Assembly (NCBI GenBank): GCA_030562195.1
Contig: CM060201.1
Location: forward strand, 36,624,067 to 36,688,066
Length of the DNA stretch: 64,000 nucleotides
Reading direction: 5' to 3'
Source of the DNA: Nipponacmea schrenckii
Lineage: Eukaryota; Mollusca; Gastropoda; Lottiidae
Part shown: piece by piece, positions 45,999 through 57,747 of the stretch
How the letters are laid out: every line of letters begins with the position of its first letter
Position numbering within the stretch: the first letter of the stretch is position 1
Notes under the pieces: generated by a model
Databases searched by the model: none
What the model was told of the DNA's origin: nothing
The model's input: only the letters and a program-made list of their open reading frames with translations
Translations under genes and position numbers: made by a program

Positions 45999-46472
45999 TT
46001 TCAGTTCATGCAGAATTTAATTTTGTTAACGAATCGCACTTTTTCTAGAACCACACACCTTTCTAACACTATACTGATGGTATGAAACACAGGAACAAAT
46101 AGAACCGTTCTCTGTCCATTATTGACTGTTTATTTAACGCCACGAATTAGTCCTTAAATATAGGCTTGTGATATCAATTTTTGTAAGTTGAAGCATTTAG
46201 ACCTATTCTTGAGTTATACGCCCAGATTTGAAACTGTAAGGTATACAGTTTATGACCCAAATATATATATGAAAAGACCTGTTGCCGGATTATTCTAAGT
46301 ATATTTTTTTTAAATCTGACTGATGTTGCGACTGTAGCAGAATCCTCCAAATCATATAAATAAAATGAATGGAATTTACGTCCTACTTTTCTAGACCTAA
46401 TTCCAATCCATATAATTTGTGTCTATCGCTCTTGATTAAGTCTTAAAGTGGATGTGATAACGATTGTTTGTC
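45999..46472. other. non-coding, SINE tail piece only
   Basis: 46355-46400 carries AATGGAATTTACGTCCTACT in reverse orientation. Nothing else recognised. Confidence 0.5.
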
Positions 46473-46706
46473 CTAAACTTCTAAAGACAGTTTTTGACCA
46501 CGGGCCACTACTCTGTCACGGCTGTTATCTGTAAGAGATACGGTGATCGTCATCGCCTCAGATTGTGAGTAAACCGTTTCATGTGTAGTGTTTGCTGTAT
46601 CATCAATCATCACTGTTGAGACCTCTCGACAGTCATCAGGGATTAGAAACCAAAGGGTCGCCACAATTAGGTGAAAACTAACAGAGGTCGATAGAAAGGG
46701 TCGCAT
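46473..46706 (-). CDS. unrecognised small secreted-type open frame
   Basis: 77 codons starting MRPFLSTSVSFHLIVATLWF, which looks like a signal peptide. A Thr/Ser-rich, acidic stretch follows (DDTANTTHETVYSQSEA), then TVSLTDNSRDRVVARG. Its base composition is less AT-rich than the surroundings. A TATAAA overlaps the ATG, so transcription from there could not include this start. It may be an exon of a larger gene or chance. No family recognised. Confidence 0.3.
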   Translation of the reverse strand: MRPFLSTSVSFHLIVATLWFLIPDDCREVSTVMIDDTANTTHETVYSQSEAMTITVSLTDNSRDRVVARGQKLSLEV

Positions 46707-47082
46707 TTATAAAACTGGAGATATTGTGAAAGCACCAGAGCCTCAATAGATATGAAAGACTTAATGTACCCGTCTATAATTTCATACATCCAGATGAAAA
46801 TTATCTTTTCTGTTTCGCCCATTATTATAAAATATAACTGAAGGTAATACGAACATTATGTGTACACAAAACAGCACCAAGTCCTCAATGAAATAACTGA
46901 GGATAAGTTAAATACCGGTCAATAGTGTGTTGGTTTAGAGACAATTACACTTATCTTTTGGCCCTGAAAGTATTGTTTACATTTCGTGAATGAAAGGATG
47001 TCAGTAACTGTAACAGGTATTTTAAGTTATATGTACCAAATAGATGTTGGTTCAAACATCGACGGTTCTGGTATTTAGGTGA
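46707..47082. other. non-coding, nothing recognised
   Basis: Unique sequence up to the 22-bp array. Confidence 0.5.
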
Positions 47083-50000
47083 GGAAAGTTACAGCTTACA
47101 CCACTCCACTCAACAACGTACACCATTCCACTCAACAACGTACACCAGTCCACTCAACAACGTACACCAGTCCTCTCAAAAACCTACACCATTTCACTCA
47201 TCAACGTACACCAGTCCTCTCAAAACGTACACCAGTCCACTCAACAACGTACACCAGTCCACTCAACAACGTACACCAGTCTACTCAACAACGTACACCA
47301 GTCATCTCAACAACGTACACCAGTCCACTCAACAACGTACACCAGTCCACTCAACAACGTACACCAGTCCACTCAACAACGTACACCAGTCATCTCAACA
47401 ACGTACACCAGTCATCTCAACAACGTACACCAGTCCACTCAACAACGTACACCAGTCCTCTCAAAAACGTACACCAGTCCACTCAACAACGTACACCAGT
47501 CCTCTCAAAAACGTACACCAGTCCTCTCAAAAACGTACACCAGTTCACTCAACAACGTACACCAGTCCTCTCAAAAACCTACACCAGTCCACTCAACAAC
47601 GTACACAGTCATCTCAACAACGTACACCAGTCATCTCAAAAACGTACACCAGTCCTCTCAACAACGTACACCAGTCATCTCAACAACGTACACCAGTCCT
47701 CTCAACAACGTACACAGTCATCTCAACAACGTACACCAGTCCACTCAAACGTACACCAGTCCACTCAACAACGTACACCAGTCCTCTCAAACTCAACAAC
47801 GTACACCAGTCCTCTCAACAACGTTTCACCAGTCCACTCAACAACGTACACCAGTTTCCCCTCAACAAAGTACACCAGTCCACTCAACAACGTACACCAG
47901 TCCTCTCAAAAACCTACACCATTTCACTCAACAACGTACACCAGTCCTCTCAACAACGTACACCAGTCATCTCAACAACGTACACCAGTCCACTCAACAA
48001 CGTACACCAGTCTACTCAACAACGTACACCAGTCATCTCAACAACGTACACCAGTCCACTCAACAACGTACACCAGTCCACTCAACAACGTACACCAGTC
48101 TACTCAACAACGTACACCAGTCATCTCAACAACGTACACCAGTCATCTCAACAACGTACACCAGTCCACTCAACAACGTACACCAGTCCTCTCAAAAACG
48201 TACACCAGTCCACTCAACAACGTACACCAGTCCTCTCAAAAACGTACACCAGTCCTCTCAACAACGTACACCAGTCCACTCAACAACGTACACCAGTCCT
48301 CTCAAAAACCTACACCAGTCCACTCAACAACGTACACCAGTCATCTCAACAACGTACACCAGTCATCTCAAAAACGTACACCAGTCCTCTCAACAACGTA
48401 CACCAGTCATCTCAACAACGTACACCAGTCCTCTCAACAACGTACACCAGTCATCTCAACAACGTACACCAGTCCACTCAACAACGTACACCAGTCCACT
48501 CAACAACGTACACCAGTCCTCTCAAACTCAACAACGTACACCAGTCCTCTCAACAACGTACACCAGTCCACTCAACAACGTACACCAGTCCTCTCAACAA
48601 CGTACACCAGTCCACTCAACAACGTACACCAGTCCTCTCAACAACGTACACCAGTCCACTCAACAACGTACACCAGTCCTCTCAACAACGTACACCAGTC
48701 CACTCAACAACGTACACCAGTCCTCTCAACAACGTACACCAGTCCACTCAACAACGTACACCAGTCCACTCAACAACGTACACCAGTCCTCTCAACAACG
48801 TACACCAGTCATCTCAACAACGTACACCAGTCCACTCAACAACGTACACCAGTCCACTCAACAACGTACACCAGTCCTCTCAACAACGTACACCAGTCCA
48901 CTCAACAACGTACACCAGTCCTCTCAAAAACGTACACCAGTCCACTCAACAACGTACACCAGTCATCTCAACAACGTACACCAGTCCTCTCAAAAACGTA
49001 CACCAGTCCACTCAACAACGTACACCAGTCCTCTCAAAAACCTACACCATTTCACTCAACAACGTACACCAGTCCTCTCAAAAACGTACACCAGTCCTCT
49101 CAACAACGTACACCAGCCCACTCAACAACGTACACCAGTCATCTCAAAAACGTACACCAGTCCTCTCAACAACGTACACCAGTCCTCTCAACAACGTACA
49201 CCAGTCCTCTCAACAACGTACACCAGTCCACTCAACAACGTACACCAGTCCTCTCAACAACGTACACCAGTCCACTCAACAACGTACACCAGTCCTCTCA
49301 AAAACCTACACCATTTCACTCAACAACGTACACCAGTCCTCTCAAAAACGTACACCAGTCCACTCAACAACGTACACCAGTCATCTCAACAACGTACACC
49401 AGTCCTCTCAACAACGTACACCAGTCATCTCAACAACGTACACCAGTCCTCTCAAAAACCTACACCATTTCACTCAACAACGTACACCAGTCCTCTCAAC
49501 AACGTACACCAGTCATCTCAACAACGTACACCAGTCCACTCAACAACGTACACCAGTCCTCTCAACAACGTACACCAGTCCTCTCAACAACGTACACCAG
49601 TCCACTCAACAACGTACACCAGTCCACTCAACAACGTACACCAGTCCACTCAACAACGTACACCAGTCCTCTCAACAACGTACACCAGTCATCTCAACAA
49701 CGTACACCATTCCTCTCAACAACGTACACCAGTCCACTCAACAACGTACACCAGCCCACTCAACAACGTACACCAGTCCTCTCAAAAACGTACACCAGTC
49801 CTCTCAAAAACCTACACCATTTCACTCAACAACGTACACCAGTCCTCTCAAAAACCTACACCATTTCACTCAACAACGTACACCAGTCCTCTCAAAAACC
49901 TACACCATTCACTCAACAACGTACACCAGTCCTCTCAACAACGTACACCAGTCCTCTCAACAACGTACACCAGTCCACTCAACAACGTACACCAGTCATC

Positions 50001-51714
50001 TCAACAACGTACACCAGTCCTCTCAAAAACGTACACCAGTCTACTCAACAACGTACAACAGTCCACTCAACAACGTACACCAGTCCACTCAACAACGTAC
50101 AACAGTCCACTCAACAACGTACACCAGTCCACTCAACAACGTACACCAGTCCACTCAACAACGTACACCAGTCCTCTCAACAACGTACACCAGTCCACTC
50201 AACAACGTACACCAGTCCACTCAACAACGTACACCAGTCCACCTAACAGCGTACACCAGTTCATCCAACAGCACGAACTAGTCCACCCAACAACGTACAC
50301 CAGTCCACCCAAAAGCATACACAAGTCTACCCAACAGTGTAAACCAGTCTACTCAACCGCGTACACCAGTCTACCCAGCAGCGTACACCAGTCTACCCAA
50401 CAGCGTACACCAGTCTACTCAACAGCGTACACCAGTCTACCCAACAGCGTACACCAGTCTACCCAACAGCGTACACCAGTTTACCCAACAGCGTACACCA
50501 GTCTACCCAACAGCGTAAACCAGTCTACTCAACAGCGTACACCAGTCTACCCAACAGCGTAAACCAGTCTACCCAACAGCGTACACCAGTCTACCCAACA
50601 GCGTAAACCAGTCTACTCAACAGCGTACACCAGTTTACCCAACAGCGTAAACCAGTCTACTCAACAGCGTACACCAGTCTACCCAACAGCGTAAACCAGT
50701 CTATCCAACAGCGTACACCAGTCTACCCAACAGCGTAAACCAGTCTATCCAACAGCGTATACCAGTCTACCCAACAGCGTAAACCAGTCTACCCAACAGC
50801 GTACACCAGTCTACCCAACAGCGTAAACCAGTCTACCCAACAGCGTACACCAGTCTACCCAACAGCGTACACCAGTCTACCCAACAGCGTACACCAGTCT
50901 ACCCAACAGCGTAAACCAGTCTACCCAACAGCGTACACCAGTCTACCCAACAGCGTAAACCAGTCTATCCAACAGCGTACACCAGTCTACCCAACAGCGT
51001 AAACCAGTCTACCCAACAGCGTACACCAGTCTACCCAACAGCGTTTACCAGTCTACCCAACAGCGTACACCAGTCCACCCAACAGCGTAAACCAGTGTAC
51101 CCAACAGCGTAAACCAGTCTACCCAACAGCGTACACCAGTCCACCCAACAGCGTACACCAGTCTACCCAACAGCGTAAACCAGTCTACCCAACAGCGTAC
51201 ACAAGTCCACCCAACAGCGTACACCAGTCTACCCAACAGCGTAAATCAGTCTACTCAACAGCGTAAACCAGTCTACCCAACAGCGTACACCAGTCTACCC
51301 AACAGCGTATACCAGTCTACCCAACAGCGTACACCAGTCTACCCAACAGCGTAAACCAGTGTACCCAACAGCGTAAACCAGTCTACCCAACAGCGTACAC
51401 CAGTCCACCCAACAGCGTACACCAGTCTACCCAACAGCGTAAACCAGTCTACCCAACAGCGTACACCAGTCCACCCAACAGCGTACACCAGTCTACCCAA
51501 CAGCGTAAATCAGTCTACTCAACAGCGTACACCAGTCCACCCAACAGCGTACACCAGTCCACCCAACAGCGTACACCAGTCTACCCAACAGCGTACACCA
51601 GTCCACTCAACAGCGTACACCAGTCCACCCAACAGCGTACACCAGTCCACCCAACAGCGTACACCAGTCTACCCAACAGCGTACACAAGTCCACTCAACA
51701 ACGTACACCAGTCA
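47083..51714. repeat. 22-bp satellite array, about 210 copies, two subfamilies
   Basis: 47083-50245 is built of CACTCAACAACGTACACCAG TC units, with CTCTCAACAA and CATCTCAACAA variants and occasional CAAAAACCTACACCATTTCA units. From about 50245 the unit becomes TACCCAACAGCGTACACCAG TC, with a GTAAACCAG variant. The first subfamily lacks stop codons in all three plus frames, giving a 1,055-codon frame with a 22-residue period. Frame-shifting indels are tolerated throughout, so I do not read it as protein. Confidence 0.95.
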
Positions 51715-52372
51715 AGTAATCAAGTAATTTGATTTAATTACCATAGAATGAAAAAATAGACCAGATTCTCGTCGTATTTGAAGACAGAGTCGAGTTTTTT
51801 TTTTAACTTGAGACATCTTATGTAACAGGTGGAGGTCGATAAAAGAGTAGGCTAATGTCGCTGTTCTAGCAAACTTACCCTCAATACAGATTACATGTCG
51901 TTACCCGTCTAGATTAGCCCAGTAGGTGCAGAAAAGTAAGACGTAAAACTCCATTCATTTCAATTCTTTAAGTTTGATTTGAATAAAACTTGATAAGGTT
52001 ATTTCACCTAGTTCTGTAATTATGAAGATTATGAAAAATTGTTTAAGATACATGTTCAAGTCTTCGTGTAGTTCGACGTTATGCAAAGTTTCTAGACTCA
52101 ATCAAGTTGTTAACACGCCGATTTAAAGGGACATAATTCGCCATTTTCGAGCGTTAATTGGGGTCTGGAATAATAAGTATGCAGTCTTTAGATTTATCTG
52201 ACATGCACGTCGTTGCATAATTCGTTCAAACTGCCAACCTTTTTTATGGCTGAGGCTCCAGGGTTAGGGAAATGAGAAGGTATCCAGTGACAAACACCCC
52301 CAACATGGGCATTATCATCACTATCCCGAATTACAAACGCAATGACTTTCTCTCTTTCAATATCAGTATCAG
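51715..52372 (-). mobile_element. ~650-bp element L, copy 2, inserted in the 22-bp array
   Basis: Reverse-orientation copy of 44785-45445, differing by scattered substitutions and small indels. The 22-bp units stop at 51712 and resume at about 52372 (GCGTACACCAGTCTACCC). It includes a SINE-like segment at 51830-51975. Confidence 0.85.
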
Positions 52373-52698
52373 CGTACACCAGTCTACCCAACAGCGTACA
52401 CTAGTCCACTCAACAACGTACACCAGCCAACCCAACAGCGTACACCAGTCCACCCAACAGCGTACACCTGTCCACCCAACAGCGTACACCAGTCCACCCA
52501 ACAGCGTACACTAGTCCACCCAGTGTACACCAATCCACTCAACATCCTAAACCAGTCCATCCAACAACGTACATCAGTCCTTCCAACAACGTACACACCA
52601 GTCCACCCAACAGCGTACACCTGTCCTTCTAACAGCGTGAACCAGTCCACTCAACAACAGACACCAGTCCATCCAACAGCGTACACCAATTCACCCAT
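52373..52698. repeat. 22-bp satellite, distal part
   Basis: Same unit as 50245-51714 but more degenerate, with CACTAGTCC and CACCTGTCC variants. Confidence 0.9.
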
Positions 52699-52725
52699 CT
52701 GTTAAGGTACAGACAACCCTTGTAA

Positions 52726-52796
52726 GAGATTTGACTAAGGATCTCTGTCACGGTCGACGGTGATATCCTTGTAAAATATAGTTCTTTCTTTCTATC
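52726..52796. mobile_element. dispersed element D fragment
   Basis: GACTAAGGATCTCTGTCACG and ATATCCTTGTAAAATATAGT match 30105-30200. Confidence 0.6.
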
Positions 52797-52832
52797 TTAA
52801 AGCTCATACTTTTACATGGAAACAAAATTAGG

Positions 52833-53025
52833 ATTAAGAGAGAACAATTGTTATGGATATAGACTTATATTTATTAACAACAGCACAACGTTTCATTACA
52901 CATACAGTGATCACTTGAAAACGTTACCTGTATGTGTAATGAAATGTTACCTGTATGTGTAATGAAACGTTGTGTTTAAAAGAATAAATGGAAGTCTATA
53001 TCCATAACAATTGTTCTCTCTTAAT
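52833..53025. mobile_element. 193-bp element with perfect 34-bp terminal inverted repeats
   Basis: Ends 52833-52866 and 52992-53025 are exact inverted copies containing GAACAATTGTTATGGATATA. Inside, an inverted pair GTTTCATTACACATACAG / CTGTATGTGTAATGAAA forms a second palindrome. It is too short to code a transposase: a non-autonomous DNA transposon. Confidence 0.85.
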
Positions 53026-54061
53026 GTTCAGTTATACTTCTAAATGTCTTACAAGGATTAATATTAGGAATGTTCATGTATATTTATGTATTTCTAAAGA
53101 CTAAATATATATTCAACACCTGAAACAACCCATTTAGACAATGGTGAATCTATCCATTTAAACTTGAGTCTGGAATCAAAGACAATCGTATCTTCTTTCT
53201 TTTTAGTCTCTGACATGTGTCGCGATAGTTGAGAGTGAGTTCTATCTATTGGTAAGATAAATATTGACACTATTAGTTAAGTTGAAACGTTTGTTCAGGT
53301 AGGTGAGGTGTAACAGCTATGATTATATCCTATCCTCAATATATTCCTCGCTGCTTCAGATTAGAAACGTGATGTGAAGAATAATCGAGTTTTAATGAAC
53401 ACTTTTCTAGAATAGGGTTAATGTGCCTCAAACGACCAAACTCAAACGGATTGTAAAGAAGTGTAGTAAGTATCTAAGGCACTGATAACATCAATTTACA
53501 CCATTCTAATCTTCAATCAGACGTCTGTGGTTCCTGTAATTTCTAAAATAAAACTAAACAGTTACAAGTTATAAGCGTTTTATTACGTCCCTTTTTCAAA
53601 AAAATTCCATTACGATGGCGATGTCCTAAAACCCTCAAGAATAGCGTATGGGCCCCTCTTGACTATTTATTGCCCCTACTTGCCCCTCTCCCTTTCTTAC
53701 TTTATGATCTCATTGCTGTGAAAGCCCCACCATGTTCTTTCGTCCATTTTACTTAGACAAAATACGCCCAATACCTTATATAGTCAATGAATCACTTGAG
53801 AGTGTTGTTCTATGACAAACCTGACTAACCTAACACAAATCATCTTACCCACACTTATCATTAAATAACATTTAGAATTCCACAGTCCACCCATAAATAA
53901 CAACTTCATAACAAACAGAAAATAGACAGCATTATTATAGAATAAAGGTGAAACAACTTGATAAGACGTTCACGTTATATCTGTATACCAATTACAATCT
54001 TACTACCATCTTTCATTTACATTTATCCGTGATTCAACAATAGTGGCTATTGCATTCAAGG
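53026..54061. other. non-coding, with a piece of dispersed repeat C
   Basis: 53495-53550 carries CTTCAATCAGACGTCTGTGG. No exon recognised. Confidence 0.5.
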
Positions 54062-55425
54062 TATAAGTATGAACTTCGTAATAGCTTGAAATTGTGAAGA
54101 CGTATAAGATGAAGTTTGTTATACCTTGACATTGTGAAGATGTATAAGATGAAGTTTGTAATAGCTTGACATTATGAAGATGTATAAGATGAAATTTGTA
54201 ATAGCTTGACATTGTGAAGATGTATAAGATGAAGTTTGTAATAGCTTGAAATTGTGAAGACGTATAAGATGAAGTTTGTTATACCTTGAAATTGTGAAGA
54301 TGTATAAGTTGAAGTTTGTAATAGCTTGACATTGTGAAGATGTATAAGATGAAGTTTGTAATAGCTTGACATTGTGAAGATGTATAAGATGAAGTTTGTA
54401 ATAGCTTGACATTGTAAAGATGTATAAGATGAAGTGTTGTAATAGCTTGACATTGTAAAGATGTATAAGATGAAGTTTGTAATAGCTTGACATTATAAAG
54501 AATATAAAAACATGAAGTTTAAATAATAGCTTGAAATGGTGAAGATGTATAAGATGAAGTTTGTAATAGCTTGACATTGTAAAGATATATAAGATGAAGT
54601 TTGTAAAAGCTTGACATTGTGAAGATGTATAAGATGAAGTTTGTAATAGCTTGACATTGTGAAGATGTATAAGATGAAGTGTGTAATAGCTTGACATTGT
54701 GAAGATGTATAAGATAAAGTTTGTAATAACTTGACATTGTAAAGATGTATAAGATGAAGTGTGTAATAGCTTGACATTGTAAAGATGTATAAGATGAAGT
54801 TTGTAATAGCTTGACATTGTGAAGATGTATAAGATAAAGATTGTAATAACTTGGCATTGTGAAGATGTATAAGATGAAGTGTGTAATAGTTTGACATTGT
54901 GAAGATGTATAAGATGAAGTGTGTAATAGTTTGACATTGTGAAGATGTATAAGATGAAGTGTGTAATAGTTTGACATTGTGAAGATGTATAAGATGAAGT
55001 TTGTAATAGCTTGACATTGTGAAGATGTATAAGATAAAGATTGTAATAACTTGGCATTGTGAAGAAGTATAAGATGAAGTGTGTAATAGTTTGACATTGT
55101 GAAGATGTATAAGATGAAGTTTGTAATAGCTTGACAATGTGAAGATGTATAAGATGAAGTTTGTAATAGCTTGACAATGTGAAGATGTATAAGATGAAGT
55201 TTGTAATAGCTTGACAATGTGAAGATGTATAAGATGAAGTTTGTAATAGCTTGACATTGTGAAGATGTATAAGATGAAGTTTGTAATAACTTGACATTGT
55301 AAAGATGTATAAGATGAAGTTTGTAATAACTTGACATTGTGAAGATGTATAAGATGAAGTTTGTAATAGCTTGACATTGTGAAGATGTATAAGATGAAGT
55401 TTGTAATAGCTTGACAATGTGAAGA
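54062..55425. repeat. 40-bp satellite, about 34 copies (array F2)
   Basis: The unit is GAAGATGTATAAGATGAAGT plus TTGTAATAGCTTGACATTGT, the reverse complement of array F1. Variants (GTGTAATAGTTTGACATTGT, AAAGATTGTAATAACTTGGC) recur in blocks, showing higher-order duplication. Minus-strand frames of up to 437 codons are by-products. Confidence 0.96.
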
Positions 55426-55794
55426 TGACCAATTACACGAACTTTGTTTATTATCCCTGATTATTCATCACCTTTGATCCCGCGACTAATACACATCACG
55501 ACCATTCGGGTTGGTGTTATTACAATACACCCAGTTGTACCACAATGATACAGCCCAATACAACAGTCGAGGTCGTTTTTTTCATAAAAATCACGATTTT
55601 TCATTCTAGTGTGACGATGTTTATTATATAAATTTTAGAACGGAAATCTATTGTTCAAAATATAATATTTGTGTGCTATATTTCATTATTAGATAATTTG
55701 GAATTTCACCTTTCTTTGATTCAAAAACCGGCGATATCACCAAATACTGCTTTTGTGCTGTTAATTTTTGTCTGAAGCTTTGAAATTTTCTGCC
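55426..55794. other. non-coding, nothing recognised
   Basis: Unique sequence between arrays. Confidence 0.5.
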
Positions 55795-55885
55795 CGTGTA
55801 ATGAAACGTTTTTGTATGTGTAATGAAACGTTTCTGTATGTATAATGAAATGTTACCTGTAAGTGTATTGAAACGTTACTTGTAT
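55795..55885. repeat. four tandem copies of a TGTAATGAAACGTT motif
   Basis: GTGTAATGAAACGTTTTTGT, ATGTGTAATGAAACGTTTCT and two diverged copies, the same word as the inner repeat of the element at 52833-53025. It immediately precedes the 31-bp array. Confidence 0.8.
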
Positions 55886-55892
55886 TTAAGGG

Positions 55893-56735
55893 GAAGACAG
55901 GGGAGGACAAGCGATCAGGGCAAGCATTCGGGAGAAGACAAACAATCAGGGGAAGACAAGCAACCAGGGGAAACCAAGCAATCAGTGCACGCAATCGAGA
56001 GAAGACAAGCAATCAGGGGAAGATAAGCAATCAGGGGAAGGCAAGCAATCATTGCAAGCAATCGGGAGAAGACAAGCAATCAGGGGAAGACAAGCGATCA
56101 AGGCAAGCTATCGACGGAAGACAAACAATCATGGCAAGCGATCAGGGGAAGACAAGCAATCAGAACAAGCGATCAGGGGAAGACAAGCAATCAGAACAAG
56201 CGATCAGGGGAAGACAAGAAATCAGAACAAGCGATCAGGGGAAGACAAGCAATCAGAACAAGCGATCAGGGGAAGGCAAGCAATCAGGACAAGCAATCAG
56301 GGGAAGACAAGCAATCAGGGCAAGAAATCAGGGGAAGACAAGCAATCAGGGCAAGCAATCAGGGGAAGACAAGCAATCAGGGCAAGCAATCGAGGGAAGA
56401 CAAGAAATCAGGACAAGCAATCGAGAGAAGACAAGCAATCAGGGGAAGACAAGCAATCAGGGCAAGCAATCAAGGGAAGACAAACAATCATGGCAAGCGA
56501 TCAGGGGAAGACAAGAAATCAGAACAAGCGATCAGGGGAAGACAAGCAATCAGAACAAGCGATCAGGGGAAGACAAGCACTCAGGGCAAGCAATCCGGGG
56601 AAGACAAGCAATCAGGGCAAGAAATCAGGGGAAGACAAGCAATCAGGGTAAGCAATCAGGGGAAGACAAGCATTCAGGGGAAGACAAGCAATCAGGGCAA
56701 GCAATCGAGGGAAGACAAGAAATCAGGACAAGCAA
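55893..56735. repeat. ~31-bp satellite (GGGGAAGACAAGCAATCAG), about 27 copies
   Basis: Units alternate GATCAGGGGAAGACAAGCAA and TCAGAACAAGC/TCAGGGCAAGC. A related array lies at 63250-63530. Purine-rich plus strand; open frames of about 200 codons are by-products. Confidence 0.95.
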
Positions 56736-57094
56736 TCGATGCAGGAGAGCCTATTTATGTAGAATTCGATGTATGTTTGTGTATTATTGTATTGGATTTG
56801 TATATTTGTTTGGCTATAACATGTAATTACATCGCTTTAATAAACTGTATTCCAAACTATAGTATGAATAAATTTAACCCCAACCCAATTTAAATATTGA
56901 CCTTCGCACCTCTAGTAAAGTCACTGGTTATCGGTGTGTATTGCTGAGTCGACAAGTTGATTAAAACAGTATAACAAGGGACAGTTGACGACTATTTCCC
57001 TGAAGAGTTATGTTACATCACTTGTCTGTATAGACAGCCAATCAATTCTAAAATATTGTTGCATTTAATTCTTTTTAAATTTCAGTCAGGCCCC
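56736..57094. other. non-coding, nothing recognised
   Basis: Unique AT-rich sequence. Confidence 0.5.
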
Positions 57095-57747
57095 TCTCCG
57101 CAATATTAACATCAACACAGTCAGGCCCCTCTCCCAAATATTAACATCAACACAGTCAGGCCCCTCTCCCAAATATTAACATCAACACAGTCAGGCCCCT
57201 CTCCCAAATATTAACATCAACACAGTCAGGCTCCTCTCCCAAATATTAACATCAACACAGTCAGGCCCCTCTCCCAAATATTAACATCAACACAGTCAGG
57301 CCCCTCTCCCAAATATTAACATCAACACAGTCAGGCCCCTCTCCCAAATATTAACATCAACACAGTCAGGCCCCTCTCCCAATATTAACATCAACACAGT
57401 CAGGCCCCTCTCCCAAATATTAACATCAACACAGTCAGGCCCCTCTCCCAAATATTAACATCAACACAGTCAGGCCCCTCTCCCAAATATTAACATCAAC
57501 ACAGTCAGGCCCCTCTCCCAATATTAACATCAACACAGTCAGGCCCCTCTCCCCAATATTAACATCAACACAGTCAGGCCCCTCCCCCCAATATTAACAT
57601 CAACACAGTCAAGTAACCTCTCCCCAATATTTACATCAACACAGTCAGGCCCCTCTCCCCAATATTAACATCAACACAGTCAGGCCCCTCCCCCCAATAT
57701 TAACATCAACACAGTCAGGCCCCTCTCCCCAATATTTACATCAACAA
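57095..57747. repeat. 35-bp satellite, about 18 copies
   Basis: The unit is CAGTCAGGCCCCTCTCCCAA plus ATATTAACATCAACA. Highly homogeneous on the left, with CCC/CCCC variants on the right. Confidence 0.95.

Noticed and set aside
47079..50246. 1,055-codon open frame
   Set aside because: A by-product of a 22-bp satellite lacking stops in all frames. Indels of any length are tolerated, there is no start or splice context, and it stops where the subfamily changes.
47083..51714. CRISPR array
   Set aside because: Regular repeats but no unique spacers; a eukaryotic satellite.
54119..55432. 437-codon and overlapping minus-strand frames
   Set aside because: All three minus frames of the 40-bp satellite are open; none is favoured.
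56052..56826. Basic, Gln-rich frames of about 200 codons
   Set aside because: Satellite translation; two frames are open at once.
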